Assembly (NCBI GenBank): GCA_019694355.1
Contig: JAIBCB010000001.1
Location: forward strand, 143,501-207,500
From: Pyrinomonadaceae bacterium
GTDB taxonomy: Bacteria > Acidobacteriota > Blastocatellia > Pyrinomonadales > Pyrinomonadaceae
Direction of reading: 5' to 3'
Length of the DNA stretch: 64,000 nt
The notes beneath the pieces are model-generated. The model saw nothing but the letters and a program-made list of their open reading frames with translations. It was not told where the DNA came from and did not search any database. Shown piece by piece: positions 53,667 to 64,000 of the stretch; within the stretch, counting starts at the first letter, position 1, and every line of letters starts with the position of its first letter. The position numbers and the translations under genes are program-made.

Positions 53667-53924
53667 TTAGTGGCCGGTTACGGACGAATGGAGCGTGTCG
53701 CCGCCGGGCACAACAGGCGTTGAACTCAGGTCGAGATCGATCTTGTCATTCTGCGTCGAGAACGCATAGATGTCGAAGCCGTACGCGTCCAGCATGTCTG
53801 TCAGCTCGGCAGAACGGTCGATATAGAGCGTTTCTGTAAAGCCGAGTTCAGCGCGGATCTCGAGTAGCCGATCAATCACTTCGATAGGGGCAAAAGTAAA
53901 TTTCGGGTCGTTGAAGCTTGCCAT
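53667..53924 (-). CDS. Small protein, unknown function
   Basis: About 85 residues from ATG 53924; a TTG at 53957 would add 11. Mixed alpha/beta composition (VIDRLLEIRAELGFTETLYI, LTDMLDAYGFDIYAF) and a glycine-rich tail. No family recognised. Support for reality is the strong terminator directly after its stop; no ribosome site is seen. Confidence 0.5.
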   Translation of the reverse strand: MASFNDPKFTFAPIEVIDRLLEIRAELGFTETLYIDRSAELTDMLDAYGFDIYAFSTQNDKIDLDLSSTPVVPGGDTLHSSVTGH

Positions 53925-54119
53925 TATGTCAGCACTTCGCGTTCGAAAGGTGCTCAAAACGTTAGATGCAATTCAGCCGAACAGGTTGTTTTCAAAATCT
54001 TGAAAAAACAATCCAGCTTTGCGGGAATATGCGGCATCTAAAGTTCGGGTATGAAAAAGTTTGGATTTTCAATAGTAAATAGCGTAAAATCACCTGAAAG
54101 CCGTCAGGAGGAAAGTACC

Positions 54120-55259
54120 ATGACCAGATACATCGTCCGCCTTGTGCTATTCGCAGGATTGGCCGTATTTGGGGCGAGCCTCGCGTTTTCGCAAGGCATC
54201 AGCGCGTCCACCAATAAATTCGTCATTTCGGCCGCTGCGGGCGGCATCAGCTACACGGAAGGTGACGTTACCGTCGCACGAAAGGTAGGAAAAAGCGGCA
54301 TGCTGATCAAAGGCGATGCTGTTTTTGTCGGCGACCGTGTTTCTACCGGAACGGATGGCCGTGCTGAAGTTCTCCTGAACCCCGGATCTTATCTGAGGCT
54401 CGGGGCGAACTCGGCATTTGAGTTCGTTTCGACTGACCTCGAAGACCTCAGCATTCGCCTCGAGCGCGGTGCTGCGATCCTTGAGGTCTACGCGAACCAT
54501 GAGTTTCGCGTTGATATTTTGACGCCTCACGGCAAGGTTCGACTCGGCGAAACGGGTGTTTATCGTGTCAATGTCGATAAGAACTCGACAGCAGTGGCCG
54601 TTTGGGAAGGCAAGGCACTTATGGGACGCGGCGGCGAAACGGTGATCAAAGAGGATCGCAAAGGTATTCTCGCCAACGGTGCGGTCTCGATCACCAAATT
54701 CGATCACGACAAAGACGCACTCGAAGCCTGGAGCCAGTCGCGTTCGAAAGAACTTGCGAAGGCTACCGCAAACCTAAAGCGCAGGGCAGTTCGTGAAGAC
54801 CTTAGGAACTCGCTCTATACGACCGCCTTTAACGCCTATAACTCATTCGGCCTCTGGGTGTTCGATCCTTTCCTGAACGGATATTGCTTCCTTCCGTTCG
54901 GTTACGGATGGTATAGCCCATACGGGTACGGATTTGGCAACTACGTCGGATATTACTATCCGTACAACTACCCGTGGTGGAACAACCCATGGTATCCATA
55001 CGGATATCCAACAGGAGGCAGCCACGGTAACCCTAGCGGCGGCAGTTCGACGCCTCCGCAGAATCAGCCGACGCCGATAGTTTCGGCCGGTAACCGCGAA
55101 CCCATTCCGCCGTTCGTAAGAATGAACGGACGTGGAGGCCGAGGCCTTCAGACCACTAACGATGACTTCCCGGCACCGACCTACACGCCGCGGCCGATCT
55201 ACATTCCGGCGCCGGCAAATACGGGTGCACGAAGCAATAATGGAGCCAAGCCGCAGTAA
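54120..55259 (+). CDS. FecR-domain secreted protein
   Basis: 379 residues from ATG 54120, fixed by AGGAGG at 54106-54111; the frame upstream is not needed. After the signal peptide comes a FecR domain (EGDVTVARKVGKSGMLIKGDAVFVGDRV, TGTDGRAEVLLNPGSYLRLG, LERGAAILEV), then a Tyr/Gly/Trp/Pro-rich tail (GYGWYSPYGYGFGNYVGYYY) and a disordered end. Classic FecR relays a signal to a sigma factor, but free-standing FecR proteins with such tails occur in Acidobacteria and probably bind the envelope. Confidence 0.78.
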   Translation: MTRYIVRLVLFAGLAVFGASLAFSQGISASTNKFVISAAAGGISYTEGDVTVARKVGKSGMLIKGDAVFVGDRVSTGTDGRAEVLLNPGSYLRLGANSAFEFVSTDLEDLSIRLERGAAILEVYANHEFRVDILTPHGKVRLGETGVYRVNVDKNSTAVAVWEGKALMGRGGETVIKEDRKGILANGAVSITKFDHDKDALEAWSQSRSKELAKATANLKRRAVREDLRNSLYTTAFNAYNSFGLWVFDPFLNGYCFLPFGYGWYSPYGYGFGNYVGYYYPYNYPWWNNPWYPYGYPTGGSHGNPSGGSSTPPQNQPTPIVSAGNREPIPPFVRMNGRGGRGLQTTNDDFPAPTYTPRPIYIPAPANTGARSNNGAKPQ

Positions 55260-55280
55260 CCTGGCTTCGAATGAAATAGA

Positions 55281-55316
55281 AAAACGCCTCGAAGAAAGAT
55301 CTTCGGGGCGTTTTCT
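55281..55316. terminator. Bidirectional intrinsic terminator
   Basis: AAAACGCCTCGAAG / CTTCGGGGCGTTTT stem between the convergent FecR and CPBP genes; A and T runs on either side. Confidence 0.88.
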
Positions 55317-55333
55317 ATTGGACGAAGCGATTC

Positions 55334-56164
55334 TTACCGGAAGAAGGCTGCGGCAGGAGCATCAATGCCGCCATTCATCGTGAGATAGACGATCGAGATC
55401 GACTGAAGACCATTGAACAGGAAATGCAGTATGACGCTCGGCAGCAGATTTCCAGATGCTGCACGCGTTGCGGTGAGGATGAAACTAAGCAGTGTTATAG
55501 CAATGATCGAGCCGGGACTTCCCCAATATTGCGGATAATGGATCCCGGCAAAAAGGAAAGTGACGATCGCAACGGCAGCGATCTTGCCCGTCGAACGTTC
55601 GAATGCCGAGTAAAGCACACCGCGGTACACCAGCTCCTCAACGAAAGGTGCAAAAAGGGTGGCGAGAGCCGCCATCAAATATGCTGCCAATGGTGAGCTC
55701 CGTAAAATGCGGAGCAGTTCGTTGTCTGTTTCAGGAAAGACCGCGCTGACCGCCTGCATTACTATGAAGAAGCCGACGAGGATCAGCGCAAGATGCCACC
55801 AGCGAAATCGGCCCATCCGCCAGCCGAGCATTTCGAAAAAGCGGAATCTGCGCCATTTTGTAACAACGGGATAGCAGACAAGTAACGTGAAGATATGCGC
55901 GGGGACGACCGCGATCAGACTTAACAAGATCACCGTTGGATCTTTTTCGAGATCGGCCGGCATCCCGACGCCGCGAACGGCGTAATAAGGAAGAACAAAA
56001 AAGGCAGGTGCCAGAAGTATCGCTAGGATACTTAACACCCAGACGCCGATACCGACCGGGAGAGACCAAGGCGGATCGTTCGGCGTTGGAACTTTCGTCT
56101 CGATCGGCGGAATCGGTAGTTGCGAATAATAATGCTGTCTTTCTGCTTCGTCGGCGTTCTGCAC
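55334..56164 (-). CDS. CPBP-family intramembrane protease
   Basis: 276 residues with about seven membrane helices. Active-site motifs EELVYRGVLY (EExxxR), FAGIHYPQYW and HFLFNGL match the Abi/CAAX (CPBP) intramembrane metalloprotease family. Such proteins process prenylated or bacteriocin-like peptides or give immunity; no such partner is near. It diverges from kdsB. Confidence 0.85.
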   Translation of the reverse strand: MQNADEAERQHYYSQLPIPPIETKVPTPNDPPWSLPVGIGVWVLSILAILLAPAFFVLPYYAVRGVGMPADLEKDPTVILLSLIAVVPAHIFTLLVCYPVVTKWRRFRFFEMLGWRMGRFRWWHLALILVGFFIVMQAVSAVFPETDNELLRILRSSPLAAYLMAALATLFAPFVEELVYRGVLYSAFERSTGKIAAVAIVTFLFAGIHYPQYWGSPGSIIAITLLSFILTATRAASGNLLPSVILHFLFNGLQSISIVYLTMNGGIDAPAAAFFR

Positions 56165-56266
56165 TCTCGAAGTTTAGCGAAACGCCGGCCAACTTAACAA
56201 CCACGGAAAAATAAATCGACGGTCGAACCTTGCGAAGTCGCGCGTTTAACGCTAACCTAAAATCCC

Positions 56267-57109
56267 GTGGAACCACACGGGAATTCTCCATCAAATAAAG
56301 TGATCGCGGTCATCCCGGCAAGGGCGGCATCGGTGCGTCTGCCGGGCAAGCTGCTCCGTGAGATCGCGGGGAAACCTGTTATTCTCCACACGCTGGAGCG
56401 GGCAAAAAAGGCAGAAACTGTCTCGCGCGTCATAGTCGCAACTGACGATGTCGGGATCCAAGATGCGGTTCTCGCCGCCGGCGGCGAAGCTCAAATGACC
56501 TCGGCAGAGCATTCTTCCGGCAGCGATCGGATCGCTGAGGTCGCGGCAGCTTTGCCGGAAGGTTCGATCATTGTAAATGTTCAGGGTGATGAGCCTTTGA
56601 TCTCGCCTGAGACGATAGACAGAGCCGTTCGGGCAATGTTGGAGCCCCGACAGGGAGATATCGAGCCGGACATCGTGACGGTTTACGAGACCTTCGAGAC
56701 CGCGGAAGAGTTGCTTGACCCAAATAATGTCAAGGCGGTCGTTGGTGCGGGCGGTTTCGCGTTGTATTTTTCGCGGTCGGTGATTCCGTGGCCGCGCAAC
56801 GCAAGTCAGCGTTACGGCGGCGATCTGCAAAAGACGATAGAGGACGGGCCGGAGTTACTTTCGCAATTCAAGAAACATACGGGCATCTATGTCTATCGAC
56901 GCGAATATTTATTGGAGTTTACGAGACTGCCGCAGTCGCCGCTCGAGAATGCCGAGATGCTCGAACAGCTTCGCGCATTGGAGAACGGAGCGAGAATTCG
57001 GATCGTCGAAGCGGCCGCTCCTTCGCACGGCGTTGATACAGAAGCAGATCTGGAAAAAGTAAGACGGATCGTCGAAACGCAGGTTTCCACGGGATCGGGT
57101 TGTAAATAG
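56267..57109 (+). CDS. kdsB: 3-deoxy-manno-octulosonate cytidylyltransferase
   Basis: Activates Kdo with CTP to CMP-Kdo for LPS inner-core synthesis. IPARAASVRLPGKLL is the nucleotide loop; VNVQGDEPLI and the YFSRSVIPWPR segment are typical. 280 residues, GTG start at 56267, with a slightly extended N-terminus. First gene of a probable operon whose pyrG gives the CTP it uses and whose kdsA and kdsC make its sugar substrate. Confidence 0.95.
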   Translation: MEPHGNSPSNKVIAVIPARAASVRLPGKLLREIAGKPVILHTLERAKKAETVSRVIVATDDVGIQDAVLAAGGEAQMTSAEHSSGSDRIAEVAAALPEGSIIVNVQGDEPLISPETIDRAVRAMLEPRQGDIEPDIVTVYETFETAEELLDPNNVKAVVGAGGFALYFSRSVIPWPRNASQRYGGDLQKTIEDGPELLSQFKKHTGIYVYRREYLLEFTRLPQSPLENAEMLEQLRALENGARIRIVEAAAPSHGVDTEADLEKVRRIVETQVSTGSGCK

Positions 57110-57111
57110 GA

Positions 57112-59105
<1,994 letters not shown>

Positions 59106-59162
59106 TTGCATCACTCTGGCGTTGCAGAATGCTATACTTTAGGCTGATTCGGGATTTCGATT

Positions 59163-59411
59163 ATGATTGCCATAAAAGACTACAAAGCTTCTGAAGAGGT
59201 GGCAGATTTTATCGCTGCGACCGATCCGGCAAAGGTTATCGCGTTTCGACCCTCCAAAGAAACGTCAGATCGTGTATCTGACCTGATAGATCGCGAAAAG
59301 AGCGGCGAGATATCTCTTGAGGAGCAACAAGAGCTTGATCAATATATGCAGCTCGAACATCTTATGCGGATGGCAAAGATCTTTGCACGGAAATATTCCG
59401 CAAAAAGATGA
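59163..59411 (+). CDS. Small helical protein paired with HNH nuclease
   Basis: 82 residues, highly charged and mainly helical, with SDLIDREKSGEISLEEQQEL and LDQYMQLEHLMRMAKI. No domain name can be given. It overlaps the following HNH gene by four bases (ATGA), the usual layout of an antitoxin-toxin or regulator-effector pair; cyanobacteria have similar pairs by my recollection. Inserted in the Kdo operon after pyrG. Confidence 0.6.
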   Translation: MIAIKDYKASEEVADFIAATDPAKVIAFRPSKETSDRVSDLIDREKSGEISLEEQQELDQYMQLEHLMRMAKIFARKYSAKR

Positions 59412-59824
59412 GCCGATATATTGCAGACGCTCTCTCTAAACTGGTCTCTTCAAGGGCTGGAAATAGATGTGAATATTGTCGGATCTTGATCGAAGATACC
59501 TATTTCGGAGGGGAGATCGACCACATCCGAAGTCTTAAGCATAACGGCACATCCGATCCCGAAAACTTGGCTCTAGCTTGCCAGCCATGTAACCGAAACA
59601 AGGGAAGCGACCTAGGGTCGATCTCCGATAGTTCGGGCGAACTCGTTCGCTTCTTTAATCCAAGGATAGACGAGTGGGAAGAACACCTAAGAGTAACTCG
59701 CGGCGGACATATTGAGGCTCTTACAGATATCGGAGAAGTGACTGCGCGGCTTTTTGGATTCAACGGGCCTGAGCGTGTGCTGGAGCGGCGACACCTGATT
59801 GAACTTGGTCGTTATACCTTATGA
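59408..59824 (+). CDS. HNH endonuclease
   Basis: 138 residues. The HNH/zinc motif is complete: Cys21-x-x-Cys24, EIDHI with Asp38 and His39, Asn53, then Cys58-x-x-Cys61-Asn62 ending CNRNKG. A nonspecific or structure-specific DNA nuclease is expected. It overlaps both the 82-residue gene and kdsA by four bases, so it is firmly in the operon. Whether it is a toxin, a defence nuclease or a domesticated homing enzyme cannot be told. Confidence 0.85.
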   Translation: MSRYIADALSKLVSSRAGNRCEYCRILIEDTYFGGEIDHIRSLKHNGTSDPENLALACQPCNRNKGSDLGSISDSSGELVRFFNPRIDEWEEHLRVTRGGHIEALTDIGEVTARLFGFNGPERVLERRHLIELGRYTL

Positions 59825-60636
59825 ATCAATTCTTTGTTAACGGCGTTTCATTTGGCGGCGGCGATCTTGCATTTCTGCTTGGGCCGTGTGTGGTGGAATC
59901 GCTTGAGCATGCCCGTAAGATGGCCAGTTCGATCAAAGAGGTGTGCGGCGAGGTCGGCGTTCCGTTCGTCTATAAGTCGTCTTTTGACAAGGCGAATCGC
60001 AGTTCGGCCGAGAGCTTTCGCGGCGACGGAATGGAGTTCGGCCTCGATGTCCTGCGGCAGGTCAAGGAAGAATTTGAAGTGCCGATCGTTACGGACATTC
60101 ACGAACCCTGGCAGGCGGCAAAAGCCGCAGAGGTCGCAGATATTCTTCAAATTCCGGCGTTCCTTTGTCGGCAGACCGACCTCTTGATCGCGGCAGCCGA
60201 AACGGGACGCGCCGTTAACGTAAAGAAAGGACAATTCCTTTCGCCTTGGGACGCAAAGAATATTGTCGAAAAGCTGCGTTCCGCTGGTTGCGAGAAGATC
60301 ATCCTGACAGAACGCGGAGCGAGTTTCGGCTATAATAATCTTGTGGTCGATATGCGTTCATTCCCGGTTATGAGGGAATTCGGTGTGCCGGTCTGTTTTG
60401 ATGTAACACACTCATTGCAGCTTCCGGGCGGCTTAGGGAAGGCAACGGGTGGACAGAGCGAATACATCGAAAACTTTGCACGAGCGGGTGTAGCTTGCGG
60501 ACTTGATGCCGTATTTATGGAAGTTCACGACGATCCGTCGCGGGCTCCGAGCGACGGGCCAAATCAGCTTCCACTGTCGAGGCTTAGGCCGCTGCTTTCA
60601 AAGCTCAAGGCGATACACGAACTCGTTTCAGAATAG
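59821..60636 (+). CDS. kdsA: 3-deoxy-8-phosphooctulonate synthase
   Basis: Condenses arabinose 5-phosphate and PEP to Kdo-8-phosphate. 271 residues with [41 protein letters not shown] and [11 protein letters not shown]. The N-rich metal-independent type versus metal type cannot be settled by eye. Start at ATG 59821, four bases inside the HNH gene. Confidence 0.96.
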   Translation: MNQFFVNGVSFGGGDLAFLLGPCVVESLEHARKMASSIKEVCGEVGVPFVYKSSFDKANRSSAESFRGDGMEFGLDVLRQVKEEFEVPIVTDIHEPWQAAKAAEVADILQIPAFLCRQTDLLIAAAETGRAVNVKKGQFLSPWDAKNIVEKLRSAGCEKIILTERGASFGYNNLVVDMRSFPVMREFGVPVCFDVTHSLQLPGGLGKATGGQSEYIENFARAGVACGLDAVFMEVHDDPSRAPSDGPNQLPLSRLRPLLSKLKAIHELVSE

Positions 60637-60653
60637 ACGACCGGATTTTCCTG

Positions 60654-62900
60654 ATGACAACTAAGCTAATTGCGTCCCTACTGATCGTTCTTTCGTTTGC
60701 GGTCGGCACCTTTGCCCAAACTCGAGGCGGAGCCGTGTGGGAGGTCGAGAAATACGACCTTGATGTTACCTTGCCGCAAACATTTGATGGACGCGACGCC
60801 GCGATCAAGGCCACGCTTGATGTAAAGAACGTCTCGCCGTCGCCGGCTTCGACGCTGACCTTGCGGATAAGCCCCTTTGCGAAGGTTTCTGCGGTGTCGG
60901 TCAATGGAGCTTCGCTGGATTTTACGGGCGGTGAAGAGAAGTTGGTCGGCAATCGAACTTTGCAGCGAGTTGTCCTGCGTGTGCCGTCGGTTCGGGCATC
61001 GGGCAGCGTGAAGGTCGAGGTTACCTACACTCTTACCCTAAAAGACAATGGCGATGCAGGTGTGTTCTCGCCTGTCGGGTCGCATCTGCTGCCGCTTTCG
61101 TTCTGGTATCCAACGCCGACAAACTGGTATTACAGCCGAGGCGGAGATTTTGCACCGTTTACCATTCGCGTGAAAGCTCAGGCGGGAATGCAGGTCGTAT
61201 CGTCGGGTGTCGGCTCTGCCGGTGGTTCGTTCGAGACAAAGTCAGCGTCGCAGCCGTTCTTTGCGGTTGCCGATTGGCAATCTCTCCAGGCAAACGGCGT
61301 GAGCGTACTTTTGCCGAAAGATTCAGGTGAGGTCGGAAAAGCTCGCGGGGCCGATCTTGCCGCCGTTTTCTCCGAAGCAAAGGCATTTGCCGAGAAGTTC
61401 ATTGGTCCCGGCCCGAATGTCCCGCTGAAGATCGTCTCGGTCCGACGTGGAGCAGGTTTTGCGGATGCGGGCGTCGCCTTTGTCGATGAAACCGTGTTCC
61501 GCCGCCCAACTCTTGATGCGGCCACCGTGCAGAACGTCGCCGAGGCTGCCGCGAAGTTAACGCTGTCTGCGAAAGCTCGTGAAGACGGTTATGGCGTGAT
61601 CAGCGAAGGGCTCTCCCGATTTATTGCGACCCAGTTCATCGGCGAAAAATATGGCCAACCTGTAGCAGACGCTGTTCGTGCTCGCCAGCGAGCCGCGTAT
61701 TCGGCGGTCGTTGCTCGCGATGTACCGCTCGGTATAGTTTCGCCGCTCGATGACGTGTATTTTGGCGAGGTCGCGAACAAGGGGGCGATGTTTTGGGCAT
61801 TGCTCGATCGTGCGGTCGGCAGGACCGCGTTTACAAAAGCTTTAGGTGACTCGCTCGCAGACGGAACATTTACGCTCGATGACGTTCGCTCGAATTTCCC
61901 GACGCAGAAAGACCTTGTTTCGTACTTTATCGAAAAGCCGACCGAGATGAACTTGCTCGCTGGGCTGCCGCAGGCCGAGCAAGGAGAGACGAAGGTGGCG
62001 TTGAGGAATTCAGGTTCGATAGACGTAACTGTGAACGTCCGTGCGACGACCGCCTCTGGGAAGGCCCTTGATGCGCCTGTAACCCTTAAGGCGACGAGTT
62101 TTGGCGAAGTTACGTTCAAAACGCCGGAGAAGATCGTTCGCACGGAGATCGACACCGAAAAGCTCTACCCGCAGAACACTTACTACGACGATATTGCGCC
62201 GAAGGTCTTTGACGAGAATGATGCGGTAGCGGGCGTTAAATCGCTGCTCGATCAAAAGAAGTTCGAGCAGGCCGTTCGTGCCGCAAAGGACATCCTTCGC
62301 GACCTTCCGGCGTATGATGACGTATCGATACAGCTTGGACGTGCGTACTTGGGACTGGCCGACAGCGCAAATGCCGAACAGCAGGCGAATGCAGTTCTCG
62401 CATCGAAGCTGCCGACGGCAAAAAGCATGGCTTGGGCGATGGAGATCCGAGCCGAGGCAGCTGCAAAGGCCGGGAAGAACGCTGATGCCCTCGCGTCCAT
62501 CGAAAAGGCGATATTTTTTGACGGCGATTACGGAGCGAGCTACGCGGCACGCAAGCTTCGTACGAGTTTGGGCGGAACGACCAAGATCGATCCCGCGATC
62601 AAGGACTTTTTCGCAAGGTTTGATGCCGCCGCTGTTGCCCACAAAAAAGCGGAAGTCGTATCGATGGTGATGCCCGGCGAGATAACACGCTTTGCAGAGA
62701 ATTTGTCGGGTTCCGCCGCGAAATGGCAGACTGTGGTGACGCAGGTGGATGCTGTCGAAGAGAGTGAATGTTTGGTCGAAACCCAACTTGCTACGCAACT
62801 GCTCACCGGGCCCGATCAAGCGGGACTGGCGGTTTTTCGTATGATCAAAACGAACGGAACCTGGCGTCTCGCCGGAGTCGAGATATTCGAGGTCAACTAA
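60654..62900 (+). CDS. Secreted M1-peptidase-like protein without HExxH
   Basis: 748 residues: a signal peptide (ending FAQ), beta-rich N-terminal domain like the M1 saddle domain (EKYDLDVTLPQTFDGRDAAI, LPLSFWYPTPTNWYY), then a helical region aligned with the M1 catalytic domain where HExxH should stand but reads VAEAAAKL near 295-302, while the downstream glutamate motif survives as ISEGLSRF (319). After that come helical repeats (about 545-650) and an NTF2-like end. It is probably a dead peptidase reused for binding. 17 bp after kdsA. Confidence 0.6.
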   Translation: MTTKLIASLLIVLSFAVGTFAQTRGGAVWEVEKYDLDVTLPQTFDGRDAAIKATLDVKNVSPSPASTLTLRISPFAKVSAVSVNGASLDFTGGEEKLVGNRTLQRVVLRVPSVRASGSVKVEVTYTLTLKDNGDAGVFSPVGSHLLPLSFWYPTPTNWYYSRGGDFAPFTIRVKAQAGMQVVSSGVGSAGGSFETKSASQPFFAVADWQSLQANGVSVLLPKDSGEVGKARGADLAAVFSEAKAFAEKFIGPGPNVPLKIVSVRRGAGFADAGVAFVDETVFRRPTLDAATVQNVAEAAAKLTLSAKAREDGYGVISEGLSRFIATQFIGEKYGQPVADAVRARQRAAYSAVVARDVPLGIVSPLDDVYFGEVANKGAMFWALLDRAVGRTAFTKALGDSLADGTFTLDDVRSNFPTQKDLVSYFIEKPTEMNLLAGLPQAEQGETKVALRNSGSIDVTVNVRATTASGKALDAPVTLKATSFGEVTFKTPEKIVRTEIDTEKLYPQNTYYDDIAPKVFDENDAVAGVKSLLDQKKFEQAVRAAKDILRDLPAYDDVSIQLGRAYLGLADSANAEQQANAVLASKLPTAKSMAWAMEIRAEAAAKAGKNADALASIEKAIFFDGDYGASYAARKLRTSLGGTTKIDPAIKDFFARFDAAAVAHKKAEVVSMVMPGEITRFAENLSGSAAKWQTVVTQVDAVEESECLVETQLATQLLTGPDQAGLAVFRMIKTNGTWRLAGVEIFEVN

Positions 62901-62915
62901 AATAGGGAATCGCTT

Positions 62916-63425
62916 ATGAGAAGAACCTTTTTATTCGTGCTGGTATTGGTCTGCATCGGCTTTTTGTTCGGCAGTGCGCAGGCACAGAAGAAAACGAAAA
63001 AGCTGCCTCGCGTCTGCGGAAATCCGGACGAGGCATGCAAGGGCCGTGCATTTTTCCATTCATACGAACTGCCGGTCGAATGGCCCGCGAACAGCATGAT
63101 CGACGAATCGGAGCCCTTTTACGCGATCATCCTGAAGAGTGCGAAATTTGATTTCGGAGGCACCGCCGATTGCGAAAAGGCATATTCCGACAGCGAGATC
63201 CATTCGATCCAGACACAATATCCGCAGAACAAGGTCTTTGCGCAGAAGTGCTTCGAGCCGGGATTGAACTACTACACGGATGTCGACGCCGATTATGTCT
63301 TCATCGCGGTCTATGCTGGGAAGACGCTTGCCGAGGCGAATCGATTCTTAAAGAAGGTTCAGGAATACGGACAGTTTCCGGGAGTTCGCGTTCGCAAAAT
63401 GAGGGTCGGTGTCAATGGAACCTAG
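62916..63425 (+). CDS. Secreted protein, SPOR-like C-terminus
   Basis: 169 residues: a signal peptide (ending AQAQ), a middle with four cysteines (RVCGNPDEACKG, ADCEK, QKCFE), and a C-terminus DADYVFIAVYAGKTLAEANRF... that resembles a SPOR-like repeat, which binds glycan. Function unknown. It is 15 bp after the M1-like gene and overlaps kdsC by 11 bp. Confidence 0.6.
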   Translation: MRRTFLFVLVLVCIGFLFGSAQAQKKTKKLPRVCGNPDEACKGRAFFHSYELPVEWPANSMIDESEPFYAIILKSAKFDFGGTADCEKAYSDSEIHSIQTQYPQNKVFAQKCFEPGLNYYTDVDADYVFIAVYAGKTLAEANRFLKKVQEYGQFPGVRVRKMRVGVNGT

Positions 63426-63924
63426 CGGCACATTGAAGGCAAAGGCTAAGAACATCGAGCTTTTGCTGATGGATTGCGACGGCGTTCTTACCGATGGAAG
63501 GCTATATTTTGGGCCTGACGGCGAAGCTCTGAAAGTCTTTCACGCACGAGATGGTGAAGGTCTGACGCAGTGGAAAGCAGAGGGCCTCGTTTCTGGAATT
63601 ATCTCAGGAAGAAACTCGTCGGCCGTAGCACTTCGCGCCGATCAGCTAGGCATGACCTTCGTTCTGCAGGGTCGTAATGACAAGGCCACAGCCCTTGCCG
63701 AGATACTTGCCGAAAGCGGCGTATCACCGGAACAAACGGCCTACATCGGCGACGACACGCCCGATCTTGATGTCTTTCGCGAAGTTGGCCTTGCGGTCGC
63801 GGTCGCCGATGCCCATTCGAGCGTAAGATCGGCCGCCGATCTTGTCACACAAGCAAATGGCGGACAAGGTGCGGTCCGCGAGGTCATTGACCTGATCCTC
63901 GCATCAAAGGTTGGGTCACCCTGA
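63415..63924 (+). CDS. kdsC: Kdo-8-phosphate phosphatase
   Basis: HAD-superfamily phosphatase that removes phosphate from Kdo-8-phosphate, the step between KdsA and KdsB. 169 residues from ATG 63415, supported by GAGGG at 63401-63405 (a GTG two codons earlier is possible). The nucleophile motif LMDCDGVLTDG, IISGRNS and YIGDDTPDLDVF fit the KdsC/YrbI type. Last gene of the operon. Confidence 0.93.
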   Translation: MEPSGTLKAKAKNIELLLMDCDGVLTDGRLYFGPDGEALKVFHARDGEGLTQWKAEGLVSGIISGRNSSAVALRADQLGMTFVLQGRNDKATALAEILAESGVSPEQTAYIGDDTPDLDVFREVGLAVAVADAHSSVRSAADLVTQANGGQGAVREVIDLILASKVGSP

Positions 63925-64000
63925 CTATCCGACCAATAGCCCCGATTCCGCAAACGCTTCGAGATTGTTGAGTACGGACTCGCGCATCTCTTCTTCGCCG
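63925..64000 (-). CDS. Partial CDS, 3' end only
   Basis: The last 24 codons of a leftward gene, ending LNNLEAFAESGLLVG before TAG at 63925-63927. It abuts the kdsC stop. Too short to name. Confidence 0.45.
   Translation of the reverse strand, partial: GEEEMRESVLNNLEAFAESGLLVG

Overview
The window comes from a diderm, heterotrophic bacterium, most probably an acidobacterium of the Blastocatellia/Pyrinomonadales kind. This is an inference. It rests on a VWFA-related protein of the acidobacterial TIGR03436 type, many secreted proteins ending in TonB-C or FG-GAP repeats, Ala/Asn-rich small lipoproteins, a Kdo (LPS) gene set that implies an outer membrane, and a MacB-type permease pair. Coding density is high. 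No rRNA, tRNA or CRISPR was recognised.

Layout. 0-5 kb: cysteine desulfurase, then a tight run of radical SAM protein, HicB-HicA toxin-antitoxin, MGDG-synthase-like glycosyltransferase and an SDR reductase. 5.1-6.1 kb: a repeat island made of an ordered 21-bp tandem array and two copies of a 167-bp element with terminal inverted repeats. 6-12.6 kb: SRPBCC protein, large M14 peptidase, histone-H1-like protein followed by a structured terminator-ended RNA candidate, secreted proteins. 12.6-16.7 kb: a NifA/NtrC-like regulator without the GAFTGA loop abutting glnE. 16.8-20.4 kb: RluA-type synthase, secreted protein, TerC, and a RAYT transposase among its REP palindromes. 20.4-21.8 kb: RepA-like AAA ATPase with a 96-bp 3' element that recurs at 48.9 kb.

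21.8-25.8 kb is a de novo pyrimidine locus (pyrC-pyrB-pyrR leftward, pyrD rightward). 25.9-30.2 kb is a fatty-acid operon behind a near-consensus promoter (yceD/DUF177, rpmF, fabH, fabD, acpP, fabF). etfB and etfA follow, separated by a secreted FG-GAP protein. 34-47 kb carries ArsR/AHSA1, sucD, two ABC permeases, a TonB-C protein, a beta-CASP nuclease, two paralogous lipoproteins, a DUF255 protein, a class III aminotransferase and a lipase.

47.1-49.4 kb is a gene-poor repeat graveyard. 49.4-55.3 kb holds ndk, an orphan nuoI, an IrrE-like protein, a SpoIIE phosphatase and a FecR protein. 56.3-63.9 kb is a probable nine-gene operon combining kdsB, pyrG, kdsA and kdsC (CMP-Kdo synthesis, with CTP synthase feeding KdsB) with an embedded HNH-nuclease pair and a peptidase-like protein that has lost its catalytic motif.
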